Source of the DNA: DASRVA01 sp050732935
GTDB lineage: Bacteria > Gemmatimonadota > Gemmatimonadetes > JACCXV01 > JAHWKZ01
Reading direction: 5' to 3'
Assembly (NCBI GenBank): GCA_050732935.1
Contig: JBOHRW010000063.1
Span: forward strand, 1-25,027
Length of the DNA: 25,027 nt
Each line of letters opens with the position of its first letter. Position 1 is the first letter of the stretch. The notes below the pieces were generated by a model. The model saw only the letters and a program-made list of their open reading frames with translations. It was not told the DNA's origin and searched no databases. The translations under genes and the position numbers were made by a program. Positions 20,842-25,027 of the stretch are shown in pieces.

Positions 20842-21582
20842 ATGGACACAGACGAGACCCGCGACACCGCCCAGGACCCCGCTCGGACCGCGACTGGCGA
20901 GCGGTCGGTCCTGGAGAACTTCCGTGACGTGATCTTCGCGCCCAGCGCGACGTTCGAGGAGGTGGGCCGCCGGCCGCACGTCCTCGTGCCGCTGATCGTC
21001 CTCATGGCCGCGGCGCTGGTGGCTTCGTACCTGCTGATGCCGCTCTGGACCGAGCTCCAGCAGCTGCGGGTCATGGAGAACCCCGACCTTTCCTCCGAGC
21101 AGCGTGAGGCCGCGATCTCGGGGATGGAGTCCTTCAAGTGGATCGGCCTGGTGATCTCGCCGATCGGCTTCGCCGTGGTGCTGGCGCTGACCGCGCTTCT
21201 CTTCTGGGGCTGGGCGGCGATCTCGGGGGCGAAGAACGCAGAGTACAAGGTCGCGTTCGGTGCGCTCACCTACGCCAGCGTGGTCGGCGTCATCCAGATG
21301 TACCTGCAGGCGGCCGTCATCCAGATCAAAGGGCTCGAGCAGGTGGCCCGCGAAGGCGGCCCCCCGCTCTTCGGGTTGTCCCTCTTCCTCGATCGCGACG
21401 ACTTCCCGAGCCTGGTGTGGGGTCAGCTCGCGAACCTCAACTTCTTCTCGATCTGGTACGCGGTCCTGATCGCGATCGCCGGGATTCACGCGCTCAGGAT
21501 GTCTCGTGGCTCGGCGACCACCATTGCCGTGATCCTGTTCGTGATCGGCGGGTTGTTCCTGTCGTTCCAGGGCGCCAGCTGA
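20842..21582 (+). CDS. Yip1-family integral membrane protein
   Basis: 246-residue protein with a hydrophilic N-terminus of about 45 residues and then five predicted membrane segments: VLVPLIVLMAAALVASYLLM, IGLVISPIGFAVVLALTALL, a third around YASVVGVIQMYLQAAVI, and two near the C-terminus around WYAVLIAIAGIHAL and TIAVILFVIGGLFLSF. The opening ENFRDVIFAPSATFEEVGRR, an amphipathic 'coat' just before the first helix, is the hallmark of bacterial Yip1-domain proteins. Their function is not established. GGAG lies upstream of ATG 20842. The downstream amidohydrolase begins 4 nt after its stop. Confidence 0.75.
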   Translation: MDTDETRDTAQDPARTATGERSVLENFRDVIFAPSATFEEVGRRPHVLVPLIVLMAAALVASYLLMPLWTELQQLRVMENPDLSSEQREAAISGMESFKWIGLVISPIGFAVVLALTALLFWGWAAISGAKNAEYKVAFGALTYASVVGVIQMYLQAAVIQIKGLEQVAREGGPPLFGLSLFLDRDDFPSLVWGQLANLNFFSIWYAVLIAIAGIHALRMSRGSATTIAVILFVIGGLFLSFQGAS

Positions 21583-21586
21583 CCGG

Positions 21587-22459
21587 ATGGCGGGCGACGA
21601 GCTGCGGATCACGGACATCCACGTCCACATCCAGCCGTGGAACATGCTGAAGCCGGGTGTTCGGGCGCGCATGGCGAAGGGGCGCGAGGACTTCGCCGAG
21701 ATCGAGGGCATGATGCACGACCCGCAGCTGGTGCTGCGGCGGATGGACGAGGCGGGGATCTCCCGGATCGGGGTCATCAACTACGTGAGCCCGACCCTCA
21801 TGGGGTTTACGGCGGAGGTGAACCCGTGGGTCGCCGAGCTCGCCCGCCAATCGCCCGACCGCCTGATTCCGTTCGGTGGGGTGGATCCGCGGGGAAGTCG
21901 CCCGGCGGAAGAGATCGAGCGCCTTCGCGACCTGGGCGTGCGGGCGATCAAGCTCCATCCTCCCCACCAGGAGGTCGCCGCCAACGCCTACCGGGATGAC
22001 CTGCCCGGGCTGGCCGAGATTTACGGGCGCGCCGAGGAGCTCGGCCTTCCGGTCATGGTCCACACCGGAACCTCGATCTTTCCCGGCGCCAGGAACGTCT
22101 ACGCGGATCCGTTGCCCCTCGACGACGTCGGCGTCGATTTCCCCGACCTGACCGTGATCATGGCCCATCTCGGACGCCCGCTCTTCGCCGACGCCTCGTT
22201 CTTCCTCCTCCGGCGGCACCCGCGCTTCTTCGGCGACGTCTCGGGGATCCCCCCGCGCGGGCTTCTGCGGTACTTCCCGCGTCTCGCCGAAGTGGCTGAC
22301 AAGCTGCTGTGGGGGACGGACTGGCCGGGGCCGATGGTCCCCGGGATGCGCGAGAACCTGGACGCCTTCCTGGCCCTCGACCTGGACCAGGATGTCCGCC
22401 GCAAGCTCCTGCAGGACAACGCCGACCGGCTCTTCGGGCCGGCCCCCGCGGCGGCCTGA
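21587..22459 (+). CDS. Amidohydrolase-2 family metal-dependent hydrolase
   Basis: 290-residue TIM-barrel enzyme of the amidohydrolase_2 group, which includes decarboxylases such as ACMSD and lactone hydrolases such as LigI. The metal-site pattern is DIHVHI (10-15, His12 and His14), a His in VMVHTGTSIF, a His in VIMAHLGRPL, and the final Asp in LLWGTDWPGPM. AIKLHPPHQ is the central strand. The ITDIHVHIQPW start is the true N-terminus, so ATG 21587 is fixed. It lies 4 nt after the Yip1 gene, so the two are co-transcribed. The substrate is unknown; a ring-cleavage or decarboxylation role would fit the catabolic setting but is not shown. Confidence 0.85.
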   Translation: MAGDELRITDIHVHIQPWNMLKPGVRARMAKGREDFAEIEGMMHDPQLVLRRMDEAGISRIGVINYVSPTLMGFTAEVNPWVAELARQSPDRLIPFGGVDPRGSRPAEEIERLRDLGVRAIKLHPPHQEVAANAYRDDLPGLAEIYGRAEELGLPVMVHTGTSIFPGARNVYADPLPLDDVGVDFPDLTVIMAHLGRPLFADASFFLLRRHPRFFGDVSGIPPRGLLRYFPRLAEVADKLLWGTDWPGPMVPGMRENLDAFLALDLDQDVRRKLLQDNADRLFGPAPAAA

Positions 22460-22497
22460 ATCGGGAGCCTGGCCGGTCCTCGGGGGTATGTACGACC

Positions 22498-23175
22498 ATG
22501 CGGTTCTCGACAGCATGGACGATCGCTCTGGCGGCGCTGCTGATCCCCGCGCCGCTCCCCGGGTCCCAGGCCCGGATCCCGTCTCCCGCGACAGGGCCTT
22601 CCGTCCCCGGTGGCGAGGCGCTCCTCGAGTGGATGGGCTGGGAGAGCGGCCAGACCGTCACCTTCCAGGACCCGCGCGGAGAGCGCTACTGCGTCCGCGT
22701 GGGTCCACGCCGAGATCTGCGGGGTCGGACCTGGATCACGCTCCAGGGCCTTCCCTGGCCATCCCTCGCCTCCGACAGCCAGATCCTCCTGCCGCACGAC
22801 GGGACGCTCGGCCTCGCCGTGATCCGGACCCCGGGTCCACGACCCTTCGTGGAGCCGCTACACCACCCCGAGCCTGGCCCGTTGCGCTTCATGGAGGGCA
22901 TGACCCCCGATCAGGCCCGGGCGCTGGAGCTGGAGGACGGGTGGTACGCGTTCGGCAACTCGGCCGGGGCGCCGACGACGCTGGTCTACGTCTGGTGCGA
23001 CCTGTGCGCCGACGCGAGGGCGATCGTGCGCTTCGACCGGGGTCGCGGGCTGACCGGCATCAAGGAGACCACCATCCAGGGGACCGAGAAGCTGTTCCTG
23101 GTCGACGACGCATGCGATCTCCCCGAGGTGGAGTTCGAGCTCTACGTCGAGCCCGGACCCGGCCGCGAGCCGTGA
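22498..23175 (+). CDS. Secreted hypothetical protein
   Basis: 225-residue protein of no recognised family. It opens with a clear signal peptide (MRFSTAWTIALAALLIPAPL, with a likely cleavage after the PGSQA region). The mature part has acidic, proline-rich stretches and predicted beta strands, and four Cys residues: one in ERYCVRV, two in WCDLCADAR, one in DDACDLPEVEFEL. The WCDLC pair could bind metal or form a disulfide, but it lacks the CxxC spacing of thioredoxins, and the paired cysteines of an exported protein suggest structural disulfides. ATG 22498 was chosen for the signal peptide. It is 38 nt after the amidohydrolase and convergent with the NmrA-like gene. Confidence 0.7.
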   Translation: MRFSTAWTIALAALLIPAPLPGSQARIPSPATGPSVPGGEALLEWMGWESGQTVTFQDPRGERYCVRVGPRRDLRGRTWITLQGLPWPSLASDSQILLPHDGTLGLAVIRTPGPRPFVEPLHHPEPGPLRFMEGMTPDQARALELEDGWYAFGNSAGAPTTLVYVWCDLCADARAIVRFDRGRGLTGIKETTIQGTEKLFLVDDACDLPEVEFELYVEPGPGREP

Positions 23176-23230
23176 CCGTACCGCCGGGCCGACCGGCCTT
23201 CTCCGTGCTGCAAGGCGTTCAACTCAGCCG

Positions 23231-24097
23231 CTAGCCCGTTTCCGCGTTCCATCGGGATGCCGTCTCGGCGGCGAAGTCGCCGAACGGGCGCGGCTCCCGG
23301 CCAAGGATCCGCCGCATGTCGTCGAGCTCCTCGTCGGTGGCCGCCAGCCCCTTCTCCTGGAAGAACCGGTACATCATCGCGAGGTCGCCGACCATCCAGT
23401 CGGGAATGATCCCCCGGACCTGTGAGCTCCATGCCTCGAGGTCGTCGCCGATGTACCGGACAGGTCGATCGAGGACCCGGCTCCAGATCTCGGCCGTCCC
23501 CTCACCGGTTAAGACCTTCGGCCCGACGACGGCGATCGAGCGTTCCTCGTAGCCGGGCTCGAGGAGCGTCACGATGGCCGCCTCGGCGATGTCGCGGACG
23601 TCCACCCGACTCGCGCCCGCATGGCCGATCGGCTGTGGATAGACGCCGTGCTTCAGCAGCGCGTCCCGATACCGGAGGTCGTTCTGGAAGAAGCTGTTCG
23701 GGGCGAGGTCGACCCACGGTATGCCCGCTTCGCGGATCACCTGGAGCATCTCGAGCTTGCTCGCGAAGTGGGGGATGTGCGGCGCCTGTCCTGCCCGATG
23801 CACGGTCTGCAATACGATCCGCTCCACCCCCGCCTCGCTCGCCGCGCGGATGGCGGAAAGGCCGAGCTCGGTCTCCCTGGGGTGAAGCGGCGTGAGGAGG
23901 TAGGCTCGATCGACCCCCTCGAAGGCCGGGGCCAGGCTCTCCGGCTTCTCCAGGTCGCCCGCCACGTACTCCACGCCGGCGCTGCCCTCCTTCTCCGGCG
24001 ACCGGGTCAGGACCCGGGTGTCGACACCCCGCTTCCGTAGCTGGGACACGATCTCGCTTCCTACCGTACCCGTCCCGCCGATCACCAGCACGCGCAC
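23231..24097 (-). CDS. NmrA-like NAD(P)-binding protein (atypical SDR)
   Basis: 288-residue Rossmann-fold protein. The nucleotide motif is VLVIGGTGTVGSEIVSQL (GGTGxxG, residues 7-13). Next come DTRVLTRSPEK after beta-2 and VEYVAGDLEKPESLAPAF, the pattern of NmrA/QOR2-type atypical SDRs. The Tyr-x-x-x-Lys pair of classical SDRs is replaced by a HFASKLEMLQVIREAGIPW region. Such proteins act as quinone or isoflavone-type reductases, or as redox-sensing regulators. The start is GTG 24097, with GGAGG at 24104-24108 and a 6-nt spacer. It lies 31 nt after the QueC-like gene on the same strand and may share its transcript. Confidence 0.86.
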   Translation of the reverse strand: MRVLVIGGTGTVGSEIVSQLRKRGVDTRVLTRSPEKEGSAGVEYVAGDLEKPESLAPAFEGVDRAYLLTPLHPRETELGLSAIRAASEAGVERIVLQTVHRAGQAPHIPHFASKLEMLQVIREAGIPWVDLAPNSFFQNDLRYRDALLKHGVYPQPIGHAGASRVDVRDIAEAAIVTLLEPGYEERSIAVVGPKVLTGEGTAEIWSRVLDRPVRYIGDDLEAWSSQVRGIIPDWMVGDLAMMYRFFQEKGLAATDEELDDMRRILGREPRPFGDFAAETASRWNAETG

Positions 24098-24128
24098 GCA
24101 CGACCTCCCGGTAGAGGTTTCAGTCGAC

Positions 24129-24815
24129 TCACTGGACGGCTCCGCGACTCGCGACAGCGTACACCGTCGGGTCCAGGACGCCCGCCTCCGCGAAGCCGCG
24201 CATCCGTTCCGCGCATTTGTTGCAACGTCCGCAGTGGAGATGCCCCTCGCCGGGATCGAGGCACGAGAACGTGAGATCCAGACGCAAGTCCGCGCCACGG
24301 CGAATCACCTCGGTCTTGGAGAGCCCGGCCAGCGGGGTATCGATGGCCAGCGGTCCGTCGAGTCCCATCGCGAGCCCGAGGGCCTCCCCCATCCGGTCGA
24401 AGAACACCCGCCGGCCGTCGGGGAAGGGGTTGGCGGCCAGCGGTCCCATCACGATCGAGCGGCATCCGCGCCCCGCCGCCAGCACGCCGGTCTTGGCGAG
24501 CAGCAGGAGGTTCCGCCCCGGCAGATAGACCGCCTTGTCGAGTGACGTGGCATCGGGTGCGTCCTCGCCGGTCAGGCTCCAGTGCCGCCCGTAGAGGTCT
24601 TCGACCGGCATCTCGAGCAGCTCGAGCGGCTGGAGCGCCTCGCCCGGCAGCGATGGCAGGAACCGGTCGAGCCAGTACATTTCCGCTGTCTCCCATACCA
24701 GGCCCGACCGGACGTAGACCGGCAGGACCGGATCCGGGCCCCGGGCGGCCTCGGCCAGCGCGACCGCGCTGTCGACGCCGCCGGAGACCAGCACGCATAC
24801 GCTTCCCCGTTCCAT
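24129..24815 (-). CDS. queC: QueC-like 7-cyano-7-deazaguanine synthase
   Basis: 228-residue ATP-pyrophosphatase of the QueC/ExsB family, which converts 7-carboxy-7-deazaguanine to preQ0 with ammonia and ATP on the way to queuosine or other deazapurines. The PP-loop is VLVSGGVDSAVAL (8-20). The C-terminal zinc site is Cys185 plus CGRCNKC (195-201), with the usual spacing. PGRNLLLLAKTGVLAA and IDTPLAGLSKTEVIRRG are the family substrate and ATP regions. The loop reads SGGVDS where SGGLDS is common. The partner genes queD, queE and queF are not in the window. The start ATG 24815 is 27 nt from the divergent SDR gene. A related ExsB-type ligase of other specificity is possible. Confidence 0.8.
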   Translation of the reverse strand: MERGSVCVLVSGGVDSAVALAEAARGPDPVLPVYVRSGLVWETAEMYWLDRFLPSLPGEALQPLELLEMPVEDLYGRHWSLTGEDAPDATSLDKAVYLPGRNLLLLAKTGVLAAGRGCRSIVMGPLAANPFPDGRRVFFDRMGEALGLAMGLDGPLAIDTPLAGLSKTEVIRRGADLRLDLTFSCLDPGEGHLHCGRCNKCAERMRGFAEAGVLDPTVYAVASRGAVQ

Positions 24816-24842
24816 GGCGTCCCCCAAGCTATCGCGGGTCGG

Positions 24843-25027
24843 ATGGAGGTCCAAGGCAAGGTCGCCCTCGTCACCGGCGCCGGCGTGCGAGTCGGTCGCC
24901 GGATCGCGCTCGCGCTCGCCCGCCGCGGCATGGACGTGGCCATCCACTACAACTCGAGCCAAGGCCCGGCCGAGGAGACGGCCGCCGCGGCGAGGGAGAC
25001 CGGAGTCCGTGCCGAGCTCTTCCAGGC
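24843..25027 (+). CDS. Short-chain dehydrogenase, pteridine-reductase-like (partial)
   Basis: The first 61 residues of an SDR, cut by the window end. KVALVTGAGVRVGRRIALAL is the NADP-binding TGxxxxxG motif, followed by RRGMDVAIHYNSSQGPAEET, the beta-2 region. The Arg-rich GVRVGRR turn and HYNSS segment resemble pteridine reductase/FolM proteins more than FabG. ATG 24843 is preceded by a short 27-nt gap to the divergent QueC-like gene. The catalytic Ser/Tyr/Lys are outside the window, so the assignment below family level is tentative. Confidence 0.75.
   Translation, partial: MEVQGKVALVTGAGVRVGRRIALALARRGMDVAIHYNSSQGPAEETAAAARETGVRAELFQ

Noticed and set aside
23176..23230. Terminator between the secreted protein and the NmrA-like gene
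   Set aside because: Only a 4-bp GGCC/GGCC hairpin with a weak pyrimidine run is visible in this convergent gap.
1..25027. tRNA genes, CRISPR arrays, insertion sequences or integrase attachment sites
   Set aside because: No T-loop-bearing cloverleaf, regular repeat-spacer pattern, transposase or integrase frame was found on either strand.

Overview
The window comes from a GC-rich bacterial chromosome. Codon third positions are mostly G or C, and there are signal-peptide proteins, an NAD-dependent isocitrate dehydrogenase and many short-spaced operons. Nothing fixes the phylum. The gene mix (acyl-CoA degradation, P450 plus sulfotransferase, toxin-antitoxin remnants, GTG/TTG starts, some apparently leaderless promoters) fits a soil or sediment lineage such as Acidobacteriota, Gemmatimonadota or an uncultivated relative, but that placement is inference.

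Left part (1-6460). Two convergent gene tails at the edge are followed by a minus-strand pair, cytochrome P450 then sulfotransferase. A DRE-TIM metallolyase (isopropylmalate/homocitrate synthase-like) diverges from the P450. Next comes a secreted gluzincin metallopeptidase. Convergent to it is a fluoride-resistance operon on the minus strand: fluoride riboswitch with an intrinsic terminator, then crcB, then a DUF190 gene.

Middle (6544-13541). Isocitrate dehydrogenase-like, glutaryl-CoA dehydrogenase and enoyl-CoA hydratase genes form one operon. They are followed by a Phd/YefM-PIN toxin-antitoxin pair with a palindromic operator inside its promoter, then a frameshifted second antitoxin whose reading frame runs into an aldehyde dehydrogenase gene, then a PIN-PhoH ATPase.

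Central non-coding region (13542-15061). This is the most unusual part. Just after phoH there is a set of DnaA-box-like GTGGA repeats in strict 11-nt register. Then a near-consensus sigma-70 promoter (13759-13788) drives an orphan transcription unit of about 1.1 kb that ends in a strong intrinsic terminator (14865-14900). The predicted 5' end (13795-13804) is perfectly complementary over 10 nt to 14823-14832 near the 3' end. The interior is packed with hairpins capped by UUCG, UACG and GNRA loops. I read it as a giant structured non-coding RNA. I cannot match it to tmRNA, RNase P RNA, 6S, rRNA or a group II intron.

Right part (15025-25027). A promoter with a perfect TTGACA leads a thiolase / PaaG-like isomerase / 3-hydroxyacyl-CoA dehydrogenase / crotonase operon with overlapping stops and starts. 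Together with glutaryl-CoA dehydrogenase upstream, this gives a complete route from glutaryl-CoA through crotonyl-CoA, 3-hydroxybutyryl-CoA and acetoacetyl-CoA to acetyl-CoA. Then follow a CPA2-type cation/proton antiporter with a TrkA module and no ordinary start codon, a Yip1-family membrane protein, an amidohydrolase, a secreted hypothetical protein, and on the minus strand an NmrA-like reductase and a QueC-like enzyme. The latter is divergent from a pteridine-reductase-like SDR cut by the window end.
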